Positions 1-6,106 of a stretch of 10,307 nucleotides of DNA are shown in pieces (positions within the stretch are counted from its first letter, which is position 1; every line of letters begins with the position of its first letter). A program made the translations under genes and the position numbers. Source of the stretch: Treponema sp. (GTDB taxonomy: Bacteria > Spirochaetota > Spirochaetia > Treponematales > Breznakiellaceae); assembly GCA_031281685.1 (NCBI GenBank), contig JAITFA010000099.1, positions 1 through 10,307 on the forward strand, written 5' to 3'. A model generated the notes under the pieces. The model saw only the letters and a list, made by a program, of their open reading frames with translations. It had not been told where the DNA came from and ran no database searches.

Positions 1-648
1 GACGTCAGCTTCCTGAAAACCGAATGGAAAGACCTTGACAGTCGTATTGACCAGCTTTCACCGGCGAACCTGCCGTTCCGCAATAATTTCATGAAAGACC
101 GGAACAACGGAAGAATGGCTGAGGCCAAGGCAAGTTATATCACTGCCATCGACACCGCCATAAAAGCCTACGACAGCCTGATAGCCGCTAAACACCTCCC
201 GGATGGGGTCGTTACTGAGCTGAAAAAGTATGACTGGATCAAGGACGGCCTCTCACAGCTCAAGACAGCCATAGGAAACGGGAGTAGGTTCTATGTCAAG
301 CAAGGCTCAGGCGCGACCTATTCCAACGATGCGGCCAACGCCCTGTTCGGCGTAGACCTGGGCAAGTTCTTCACTCCGGGCCAGTTTGCCATTGACAAGC
401 TGGTAACTACCGAAGGCAGTGGAAATACCGCCGCGCCGAAATTCTTCGGCATAAAGGACGGGAAGAATACGCCTATAGCCGCCAAAAACGAGATTAAGGG
501 ATATGAGATGATCGGCTTTGAACTCAAGTTTGCCCCCTTGAAAGAGGTTCTTGTCAAAGGGTTTGAGTTCCCGGCAGGCGATGGCATGGTTATTCCCCTG
601 TTGCCGCGAGAGATTGCGGAACCGGTTTATGGCCTGTATCATCGCTAA
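1..648 (+). CDS. Hypothetical protein, 3' part of a gene cut by the window edge
   Basis: The frame is open from base 1 to a TAA at 646-648, giving at least 215 residues. The first Met in the window (base 91) is preceded by 30 in-frame codons, so it is probably internal and the true start lies upstream. I do not recognise the family. The first half is charged and probably helical (an EWKDLDSRIDQL-type stretch, then AEAKASYITAIDTAIKAYDSL). The second half is rich in glycine, aromatics and alternating hydrophobic residues and looks beta-rich, ending in PVYGLYHR. No membrane segment is visible in this part. The next gene starts only 6 bases after the stop, in the same frame, and encodes an apparent exported barrel protein, so the two are probably cotranscribed and may share a role at the cell envelope. 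That role is inference only. Confidence 0.75.
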   Translation, partial: DVSFLKTEWKDLDSRIDQLSPANLPFRNNFMKDRNNGRMAEAKASYITAIDTAIKAYDSLIAAKHLPDGVVTELKKYDWIKDGLSQLKTAIGNGSRFYVKQGSGATYSNDAANALFGVDLGKFFTPGQFAIDKLVTTEGSGNTAAPKFFGIKDGKNTPIAAKNEIKGYEMIGFELKFAPLKEVLVKGFEFPAGDGMVIPLLPREIAEPVYGLYHR

Positions 649-654
649 CCGTCT

Positions 655-1869
655 TTGAAATCCTGTTTGGGATCGCCGGCTTTTACGCCGGTGATCCTAT
701 TCCTTTGCAGTATTGTAATCGCCCCGTTGTCTGGGGCGGATGTTGCTCTTTCCGCCGCCGGGGGTTCCTTGCTGGTAACGCCCGGCGGCACGTCTGGCTA
801 CGGGCTGGGCGGGCTTGCCTATACCGGGGAAACCGGGCTGTCCCTTAAAGCGGACGCGGGAGAGGTCTTCTTCAAGCTGCCCGAAGTTCGCGGCGACATA
901 AGCGCGGCAGCGGGACGGTTCGGGTTTCGCGCCCAAAACTTCGGCGCGGCTTTTACGGTTGGGGGATTCAGTCACTCGGCTTTCACGGCTGATTTTGGAG
1001 AGGCGGTTTTCAACAGCGAGGGCGGCTCAGGCGCATGGTTCGATGCCGCCCTGTCCTTTCGTATCCGCGGATTGACCCTGGAGCCATCCGCCTCTTTTGC
1101 CGCCGCGTCATGGGAAAGCGGCGATTTCTATTGGTTTTTCGGCAAGCCGGACCTGCCCGCCTTGTGGCGGCTGGGTTTAACCGCCGCTTATGACGCGCAC
1201 AGTCTGGGATTCAGTCTTGTTTCCCTTGACGCGGACATTCTGGATAATGACGCGGTACGGCTTTTCAAGGGCGCGTCCGGGGGCGCTGTCCTGTATTACC
1301 GGTTTTCCGGGAAAAGCCGGAATTTCCCTGTGCAAGGAACGCTGGGGTATTGTTACGCCGCCGCCGGGATGGAGGGGGAGCTTACGGCATCCAATCAGGG
1401 TTATTCTCTTTTCCCTTACCGGTTTTATCATCTGGATGCGTCTTTTTCGACCCACGCCGGTTTTGCCGTGATAAGCATGGAATATGGCTTTTCAATTTTT
1501 CGTGTTCACGCGGCGCTTGGAGCGGCTCATGTTTTTCAGGGGACAGGTTCGGTGGATATTCACTACCGGGAAAAAACTCTCTTCGGCGGCAACGAGAAAA
1601 CCGACTCGCTGTGGAAAGATGTGGGGGGCTTGGGAGCGGCGTTTTTGTCGGCTGACCTTGGAATACCCTCTCTGCGGCTGGGGACCAAAACCAGCCTTTC
1701 TCTCGGCATAAAAAAGACCCTTGCTCTTCCCTGGGGTTACCAGAATATCTTTTCAGCAGACGAAAGCGGTCCCCCGGATTCACGTCCAGGCGGCGGCCCT
1801 GACACGGACCTGATCAGGACAGCGCTGCTTTCAGGGCTTTCGATCTACGGCTCCCTTGCTATCCGTTGA
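655..1869 (+). CDS. Exported protein with signal peptide, outer-membrane beta-barrel-like
   Basis: The product is 404 residues. The N-terminus reads as a signal peptide: a lysine at position 2, a hydrophobic core around residues 12-24 (VILFLCSIVIAPL) and a likely cleavage after SGA near residue 28. The mature part is dominated by Gly, Ala, Ser and Phe, with many short stretches of alternating hydrophobic and polar residues separated by turns, the look of a transmembrane beta-barrel. It does not end in the C-terminal aromatic typical of proteobacterial barrels (last residues GSLAIR). The start is uncertain. An in-frame TAA at 646-648 rules out anything upstream, and TTG at 655 is the first candidate and keeps a basic residue before the hydrophobic core. 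GTG at 691 would leave no basic n-region. No Shine-Dalgarno precedes 655, so translation may depend on coupling to the upstream gene. The family is not recognised; barrel topology is inferred from composition. Confidence 0.75.
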   Translation: MKSCLGSPAFTPVILFLCSIVIAPLSGADVALSAAGGSLLVTPGGTSGYGLGGLAYTGETGLSLKADAGEVFFKLPEVRGDISAAAGRFGFRAQNFGAAFTVGGFSHSAFTADFGEAVFNSEGGSGAWFDAALSFRIRGLTLEPSASFAAASWESGDFYWFFGKPDLPALWRLGLTAAYDAHSLGFSLVSLDADILDNDAVRLFKGASGGAVLYYRFSGKSRNFPVQGTLGYCYAAAGMEGELTASNQGYSLFPYRFYHLDASFSTHAGFAVISMEYGFSIFRVHAALGAAHVFQGTGSVDIHYREKTLFGGNEKTDSLWKDVGGLGAAFLSADLGIPSLRLGTKTSLSLGIKKTLALPWGYQNIFSADESGPPDSRPGGGPDTDLIRTALLSGLSIYGSLAIR

Positions 1870-2109
1870 TGAAAAAAGTCATACCCTCTGTATCTCCTGT
1901 TGAAAGGTAACTATTTAGCCCTCAGTGTCCGCAAAACCAAGCTTTTTCATCAAGCAGGATATTCTCCCCCTGTCCATACGGAACAGCAGGAGGAGGCTTT
2001 GTAAGTTGACACCAATGTCTCTGGCACTCACGTCTCTGACACCAATGTCTCTGGCACTCACGTCTCTGACACCAATGTCTCTGACACCAATGTCTCCACG
2101 AGTGTGGGG
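1870..2109. other. Intergenic region between convergent genes
   Basis: These 240 bases separate the stop of the plus-strand barrel-like gene from the stop of ispF on the minus strand. I see no credible gene and no hairpin followed by a T-run. Bases 2008-2096 are a short tandem repeat array, listed separately. An 11-bp inverted repeat (TTGATGAAAAA at 1866-1876, its complement at 1943-1953) brackets the left half, but its 66-bp loop makes it a poor terminator. Open frames in this region come from the repeat, whose unit has no stop in any minus-strand frame. Confidence 0.7.
2008..2096. repeat. Tandem array of 15-bp units behind ispF
   Basis: Six units stand head to tail. Unit type A, GACACCAATGTCTCT, is at 2008, 2038, 2068 and (14 bases) 2083. 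Unit type B, GGCACTCACGTCTCT, is at 2023 and 2053. The order is A-B-A-B-A-A, so the array looks like a 30-bp unit duplicated and then extended by 15-bp copies. Each A unit contains the short dyad GACA-CCAA-TGTC. The array begins 13 bases past the ispF stop codon. There are no unique spacers, so it is not CRISPR. Related sequence occurs at 10204-10220 and 3888-3900. Confidence 0.9.
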
Positions 2110-2586
2110 CTATGCCCGTTCCAGCAGACACACAACGAGCGCTTCGACCGCACGACCTTCACCAAGAGCATCACAGCCTTCATTGGTCTTGCCTTTGACA
2201 AAGACCGCGTCTATCGGCAGTTTCAGCGCCGAGGCAAGCGAGGCGCGAATCGCGGCGCGGTGAGGCAGGAGCTTGGGAGCTTCGCAGGTAACAACAGCGT
2301 CGATGTTGACCACAGACCAGCCTGCTGCTTTAACCTTGTCAAAGGCAATGGCGAGCAGTCCCAAGGAATCGGCATCTTGCCATGCTATGTCGCTTGGCGG
2401 AAACAGTTCGCCAATGTCGCCCAGTCCAGCCGCCCCAAGCAGGGCATCGATAAGCGCGTGAACCAGCGCATCTCCGTCTGAATGTCCCAGTTCCCCCACG
2501 GGTGACGGCAACTCAACGCCACCCAGCAAGAAGCGCCGACCAGAAATCAAGCGGTGTAAATCACGCCCCAAACCAATACGCAACAT
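2110..2586 (-). CDS. ispF: 2-C-methyl-D-erythritol 2,4-cyclodiphosphate synthase
   Basis: IspF converts 4-diphosphocytidyl-2-C-methyl-D-erythritol 2-phosphate to the cyclic 2,4-diphosphate with release of CMP, a cytoplasmic step of the MEP isoprenoid pathway. At 158 residues it matches the family's normal length. The metal ligands are visible: D9 and H11 in GLGRDLHR, and H43 in GHSDGDALVHA. H35 and the LGDIG segment (D57) follow the family pattern, as does the C-terminal KTNEG and GEGRAVEA region (T134, E136). The glycine before GEG replaces the arginine seen in the E. coli enzyme (GRGEG), which may be mild divergence. Active enzymes of this family are trimers. The ATG at 2586 is set by an AAGGAG 7 bases upstream that overlaps the ispD stop codon, so it is the third gene of the carD-ispD-ispF operon. 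Confidence 0.96.
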   Translation of the reverse strand: MLRIGLGRDLHRLISGRRFLLGGVELPSPVGELGHSDGDALVHALIDALLGAAGLGDIGELFPPSDIAWQDADSLGLLAIAFDKVKAAGWSVVNIDAVVTCEAPKLLPHRAAIRASLASALKLPIDAVFVKGKTNEGCDALGEGRAVEALVVCLLERA

Positions 2587-2593
2587 AGACTTG

Positions 2594-2599
2594 CTCCTT
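2594..2599 (-). promoter_or_regulatory. Shine-Dalgarno site of ispF
   Basis: On the minus strand AAGGAG lies 7 bases before the ispF ATG. Its first bases are also part of the ispD stop (TAAGGAG), so termination of ispD places ribosomes directly on the ispF site. This is the best-placed SD in the window and fixes the ispF start. Confidence 0.85.
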
Positions 2600-3290
2600 A
2601 CAAATCTTCCGGGAAAGTGATTTTGCGGTTTTGCGGCGAACCGTTAATTACCGCAACCGGACCAACAAACTCGCCCCAGACTTCAGCGTCGTCGGTGTAT
2701 TCAATGCCTTCACGACATTCCCGCTCAGCGGCCAGCTCATGGGCGTGAAGCAGGGGCATGAAGGCAAATGCCTGCGGCGTTTGTGCGGTTCCAACTCGCG
2801 TGCGTTTCAGGTGCCGGCACACAAAACCGCGCTCGTCAAGTTCCTTGGGCGTTTCGATCAATGGCATAAGCGGGATCACTGCCTTATGTTCGATAAGCGC
2901 GTCGATTACGCGCTCGATAAGCTCAGGGTCAACCCAAGGGCGCGCGCCGTCGTGGATCAGCACATAGTCGGGACTGTAGGCGGCAAGCAGAGCCAGCGCG
3001 TGGTGCGTGGACATGCGGCGCGTGGAACCGCCAGGGACAAACAGCACACTAGCCGCCGTTGACGGCAGACTCCGGCGGGCGGCAAATTCACCGCCCTCGG
3101 CGCATGAAGGAACCGCGATGACAATCAGATTTACACGGGGAACCGCGATAAACGCCATAAGCGCCGCGCCAAGCACCGTGAGCGGCTTGCCGGCAGCGTC
3201 AACACGACCATCCAGCGGACGGTACTCCTTCTTGATACCGCCCATGCGGGTTGATGATCCTGCCGCGCAGATAACAGCGGCGATATTCAT
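2598..3290 (-). CDS. ispD: 2-C-methyl-D-erythritol 4-phosphate cytidylyltransferase
   Basis: IspD joins CTP and 2-C-methyl-D-erythritol 4-phosphate to give CDP-methylerythritol, two steps before IspF in the MEP pathway. The 230-residue product has the nucleotide-binding signature near the N-terminus (CAAGSSTRMGG followed by KKEY; R15, K20/K21), the GGSTRRMSTHHAL segment near residue 87, HDGARPWV in the middle, and the C-terminal block QTPQAF, YTDDAEVWGEF and NGSPQNRKITFPEDL expected for this enzyme. Length is normal for a stand-alone IspD. ATG at 3290 follows the carD-like stop by 8 bases; the SD there is weak (GCAGAG), so translational coupling to the upstream gene is likely. It is separate from ispF, unlike the fused IspDF enzymes of some bacteria, including, as I recall, T. 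pallidum. Confidence 0.95.
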   Translation of the reverse strand: MNIAAVICAAGSSTRMGGIKKEYRPLDGRVDAAGKPLTVLGAALMAFIAVPRVNLIVIAVPSCAEGGEFAARRSLPSTAASVLFVPGGSTRRMSTHHALALLAAYSPDYVLIHDGARPWVDPELIERVIDALIEHKAVIPLMPLIETPKELDERGFVCRHLKRTRVGTAQTPQAFAFMPLLHAHELAAERECREGIEYTDDAEVWGEFVGPVAVINGSPQNRKITFPEDL

Positions 3291-3298
3291 GTCTCTGC

Positions 3299-3793
3299 TT
3301 AGGGATGGGAATCCAGACGGGTGAAAATCATAGTCTCTACCGCCTCTTTTGATTCCCCAAGGGACAGAGCTATCTCGTCCTCCAGCAGTTTCAGCGTAGA
3401 ATCATAGAGCTTCCGTTCCAGTATAGGCAATTCCTTCACCTTGCTCCGGTGATAGAGCGCACGCACCACTGTCGCATTGTCAATGATACTGCCCTTTTTA
3501 GAAATGGCGAGGTTCATCTCATACCGTTGCTTCCAGTCCGACGGTATTGGATCGTAGTCCTCACCAAGTAGCTGTAATGCCTGTTGCGCCATATCCTGAT
3601 CAACAATAGCACGAATCTTCAGATCCTCCGCCTTTTCTACCGGAACCATCACCGTCATATCCGATACCTCAAGGTAAATCACATAGTAAGGGATCGTCTC
3701 ATTTTTAAATGTTTTATCCTCTATCGAAAGAATTCTCCCAACTCCTTGACAGGGATACACGACCTGCTGGTCGATTTGAAAGTTCACACTCAT
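3299..3793 (-). CDS. carD: CarD-like RNA polymerase-binding transcription regulator
   Basis: The product is 164 residues. Residues 4-62 match the CarD/TRCF RNA-polymerase-interaction domain: FQIDQQVVYPCQGVGRI, then a strand-rich region ending MVPVEKAEDLKIR. In characterised CarD proteins this Tudor-like domain binds the RNAP beta subunit. The C-terminal two thirds is helical (DWKQRYEMNL, VVRALYHRSKVKELPILERKLYDSTLKLLEDEIALSLG), as in the CarD DNA-binding helical domain that stabilises the open complex. Length is close to the 160-residue family norm. It heads the operon with ispD and ispF, an arrangement known from mycobacteria too. The ATG at 3793 has no SD; a promoter with an extended -10 ends 7 bases before it, so the message may be leaderless. 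The family call is firm; the gene symbol is by family. Confidence 0.93.
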   Translation of the reverse strand: MSVNFQIDQQVVYPCQGVGRILSIEDKTFKNETIPYYVIYLEVSDMTVMVPVEKAEDLKIRAIVDQDMAQQALQLLGEDYDPIPSDWKQRYEMNLAISKKGSIIDNATVVRALYHRSKVKELPILERKLYDSTLKLLEDEIALSLGESKEAVETMIFTRLDSHP

Positions 3794-3800
3794 TGATCTA

Positions 3801-3829
3801 ATTGTACCACATACGCTTTAAAAAGGGAA
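3801..3829 (-). promoter_or_regulatory. Promoter of carD-ispD-ispF, extended -10
   Basis: On the minus strand the sequence TGG-TACAAT (3801-3809) fits an extended -10 (TGn then TATAAT, one mismatch). A weak -35, TTCCCT (3824-3829), lies 17 bases upstream. Seven bases (3794-3800) separate the -10 from the carD ATG, so the predicted transcription start falls at 3793-3794, on or one base before the start codon. Confidence 0.6.
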
Positions 3830-3887
3830 AGGGATCACAGGCAGCAATTAAAGTATCAGCCTTTTGGGAAGGGTTCTTGCTTCTATG

Positions 3888-3900
3888 GGTGTCTGGCACT
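3888..3900. repeat. Single short element related to the intergenic repeats
   Basis: GGTGTCTGGCACT stands in the 133-base gap between the LRR-AAA stop and carD. Its core GTGTC-T-GGCAC is an imperfect dyad and resembles the junction of units in the array behind ispF (TGTCTCTGGCACT at 2017-2029 lacks only the leading bases and has an extra CT). It lies 27 bases past the LRR-AAA stop codon. It could be chance on its own; the link rests on the other two sites. Confidence 0.4.
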
Positions 3901-3926
3901 AAAACGGCAACCTTTGAATCGCTGGA

Positions 3927-6071
3927 TCACAGGACAAAGCGCCTCGCTTCCTGTTCCGGCGATTCCTCCTCGCAGAACGCGATAAGCTGCTCAACAGAAG
4001 GTTCCACTCCTGAGGTAATATACTCAATCATACGCCGGCGCGTGATGTTCTCGATTTGGCCGCCGGAAAAGCTAAAGCGGGACGAAAGCGTATCCACCGC
4101 CTCTTCAGAAAGCTCCGGTATCATGGAACGCCAGATTGCGCGGCGGGTGTTGATGTCCGGCTTCCCAAACTCAATCTTGAACAGGAAACGTCGCTCAAAC
4201 GCCTTGTCTATGTTCAGGCTCATATTGGTCGTGGCGATGAGGATACCGTCTAGGTTTTCCATCTCCTGTAAGAGAATATTCTGAATGGTATTAGCCATCT
4301 GGTCTACAGAACTGCTGTCTTCATTCAAGGAAAAACGTTTGGAGAGGATCGCATCAGCCTCGTTAAAAAGCAGAATCGGCGTAACCGCAGAGTTCTTCAC
4401 CGCGTCACGGTATTTGTCAAAGAGCGACTTGGTGAGCTTCTCACTCTCGCCAACCCACTTGTCCCTCATTTCGGCGATGTTCATCATAAGCAGGTCACGA
4501 CCAGTTTTGTGGGCAAGCTGGTACACGGTTTCGGTTTTTCCAGTGCCAGACGCGCCGGAAAAGAGACAGACAATGCCGCTCCGCTGACCAGTTTCGGCAA
4601 GCCGCGCCCGTACCGCCTGATAATTGTCGTCCTGAAGCAGGGCGCTGAAACGCTTAATCTGCGCCGTTTCCCGCTCGTTAAAGAACAACTCTTTCTGTGT
4701 AATACTGCTCGCGGGTATGAGGTCTGTCTTGACTTTGCGCGGCTTGATCTGGAGTTCTTCCAATAATTCTGTCTTAGCCTTGTCTGTCAGGCAGTATGTC
4801 TCGCGGTCGCCAAAGAAACCATCATTCCCTTCATCGGTAAGCCGTTTCTCAATCAGGTTCATTCGCATAAGGACATGGGAGCCGTCTTCAAACTGCTGTC
4901 GCGTCTGCCTGAACAGCGTCTTGTGCTTTTGATCGTAGACCTCGTTGTCCATGGGGGAGAGCCAGATATGGTCGTTGTCCTGATTACTAAACAGGTGACA
5001 GAAATAGACCAGAAGTATCTCACTGTCGCTGTCAAGCTTATAAGCTAGCGTTTTCTGTGAAAACACAAGCTGGGTATTGCGCTCCAGTAACGTGTGTATA
5101 TCAGAACCAAGAGCGTCCCATGAAAGTTCGTTATTTCCTCTCCGGTAGAAAAGCTCGTTGAGCGCCTCAAAGAACTCATGGATTGAAACACCTTCATAAC
5201 GCGTTGCTGGTTTGTACCCATCTCCCTGCCTGATCGCCTCGACAACCCCTTCCGGCACACGAAACGAGATCAAACTCTCATCCCGGCGGCAGTACAAGAG
5301 CTTCTTCTTTTCCAACTCATTGAATTCCGGCAACCAGGGTAGTATCCCCAAGTTACTCTCACAGTTCAGGGAAGAACTAATGTCCATAGTGGTGATGTGT
5401 TGATCCTCGTAACGAACAAGAAAATGCGAATACAGCGCGGTCTGCACGGGCGAAAGGTGGAAGAAGCGTGACACCACCTTGATATGATCCTTGGCATGGT
5501 CAAGGAAATCCTCGTGAAGCCCCATCTCACGAGAGAGTTCCACAAGCTTCTCAATGTGCTGGACAAGGCTCAGTTCCTCTGACCCTGAAAGCCTGCGTAC
5601 CGCTTCAGGCAATGTTTTGAGATTATTACGGCTGAGGTTAAGATTCTTGAGCGCAGGCAGTTTACCCAGCATTTCCGGCGCCACAGTGAGCTTGTTGCGA
5701 CTACAATCGAGTTGTTCAAGTTGGCTGAGCCGCTCAATGAATTCCGGCAAACTGGAAAGCTCATTACCTCGAAGGTTCAATACCTTGAGCGCCCCAAGAC
5801 TTCCGATGGCTTCTGGCAGTGTTGAGAGGTGGTTCCGGCTGAGATCGAGGTACTCAAGCATAGTGAACTCGCTCAGGAAGTCCGGCAGGGTTTTGATTTT
5901 GTTATCGCTTAAATCAAGCGATGAAATATGCGAGAGCTTCCGCAATTCAAGCGGGACCCGCTCAAGTCCAAGGTCGGCAAGGTCAAGCGCCATATCAAAC
6001 TCATCAAGGCAACGTTTGATCCGCTCTCGCGCTTCTTTGATGCTGGAAGTTTTGGTAGTAAAATCAGTCAT
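3927..6071 (-). CDS. Leucine-rich repeat / winged-helix-like / AAA ATPase fusion protein
   Basis: The product is 714 residues, with no signal peptide, so presumably cytoplasmic. Residues 29-163 are six consecutive 23-residue leucine-rich repeats of the pattern LDLSxNxLxxLPxxI. Residues about 195-290 and 345-440 look like two winged-helix segments (helices followed by LLYCRRDESLISFRVPEGV in the first and GDRETYCLTDKAKTELL in the second). Residues about 495-700 form an AAA ATPase: Walker A GASGTGKT (K512), a pore-loop-like KWVGESEK (538-545), Walker B ILLFNEAD (566-573) with asparagine in place of the usual first aspartate, sensor-1 region ATTNMS (N616), arginine-finger candidates R627/R628, and SGGQIENI as sensor 2. 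Such ATPases remodel or unfold partner macromolecules; the LRRs probably choose the partner. The substrate is unknown. It has its own near-consensus promoter and no SD. The domain calls are strong; the biological role is open. Confidence 0.92.
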   Translation of the reverse strand: MTDFTTKTSSIKEARERIKRCLDEFDMALDLADLGLERVPLELRKLSHISSLDLSDNKIKTLPDFLSEFTMLEYLDLSRNHLSTLPEAIGSLGALKVLNLRGNELSSLPEFIERLSQLEQLDCSRNKLTVAPEMLGKLPALKNLNLSRNNLKTLPEAVRRLSGSEELSLVQHIEKLVELSREMGLHEDFLDHAKDHIKVVSRFFHLSPVQTALYSHFLVRYEDQHITTMDISSSLNCESNLGILPWLPEFNELEKKKLLYCRRDESLISFRVPEGVVEAIRQGDGYKPATRYEGVSIHEFFEALNELFYRRGNNELSWDALGSDIHTLLERNTQLVFSQKTLAYKLDSDSEILLVYFCHLFSNQDNDHIWLSPMDNEVYDQKHKTLFRQTRQQFEDGSHVLMRMNLIEKRLTDEGNDGFFGDRETYCLTDKAKTELLEELQIKPRKVKTDLIPASSITQKELFFNERETAQIKRFSALLQDDNYQAVRARLAETGQRSGIVCLFSGASGTGKTETVYQLAHKTGRDLLMMNIAEMRDKWVGESEKLTKSLFDKYRDAVKNSAVTPILLFNEADAILSKRFSLNEDSSSVDQMANTIQNILLQEMENLDGILIATTNMSLNIDKAFERRFLFKIEFGKPDINTRRAIWRSMIPELSEEAVDTLSSRFSFSGGQIENITRRRMIEYITSGVEPSVEQLIAFCEEESPEQEARRFVL
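5583..5987 (-). repeat. Six 69-bp repeats encoding leucine-rich repeats
   Basis: These bases encode residues 29-163 of the LRR-AAA protein. The protein repeat is exactly 23 residues, with starts at residues 29, 52, 75, 98, 121 and 144 and no insertion between copies; the last is slightly short. Repeats 2, 3 and 6 are the most alike (LDLSDNKIKTLP, LDLSRNHLSTLP, LNLSRNNLKTLP). The DNA copies are diverged, so this is an old array rather than a recent expansion. Confidence 0.9.
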
Positions 6072-6077
6072 ACCTGC

Positions 6078-6106
6078 AATATAGACAGATCAGAACAAGG
6101 TATCAA
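6078..6106 (-). promoter_or_regulatory. Promoter of the LRR-AAA gene, near consensus
   Basis: On the minus strand TTGATA (6101-6106) and TATATT (6078-6083) are separated by exactly 17 bases, a close match to a housekeeping sigma promoter. Only six bases (GCAGGT) lie between the -10 and the ATG at 6071, so the predicted start of transcription coincides with the A of the start codon or the base before it. The -35 overlaps the last codons and stop of the 63-residue gene. Confidence 0.7.

Noticed and set aside
1866..1953. 11-bp inverted repeat as terminator of the barrel-like gene
   Set aside because: The 66-base loop is far too long, and no T-run follows the second arm in the right place.
2008..2096. 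CRISPR array
   Set aside because: Units are only 15 bp and directly adjacent, without unique spacers, and no cas gene is present.
2096..2107. CCAC-GAGT-GTGG hairpin as ispF terminator
   Set aside because: The stem is only 4 bp and there is no U-tract on either strand.
1922..2263. Open frames on both strands across the 15-bp repeat (CQRHWCQRRE-like and LTPMSLALTS-like peptides)
   Set aside because: They are translations of the tandem repeat, overlap ispF and lack a convincing SD and start.
2631..3062. 143-residue plus-strand frame
   Set aside because: It is antisense to ispD, which has all its family motifs.
5554..6084. 176-residue open frame on the plus strand
   Set aside because: It is antisense to the LRR-coding repeats; its serine, leucine and arginine richness is the mirror of the repeated leucine codons.
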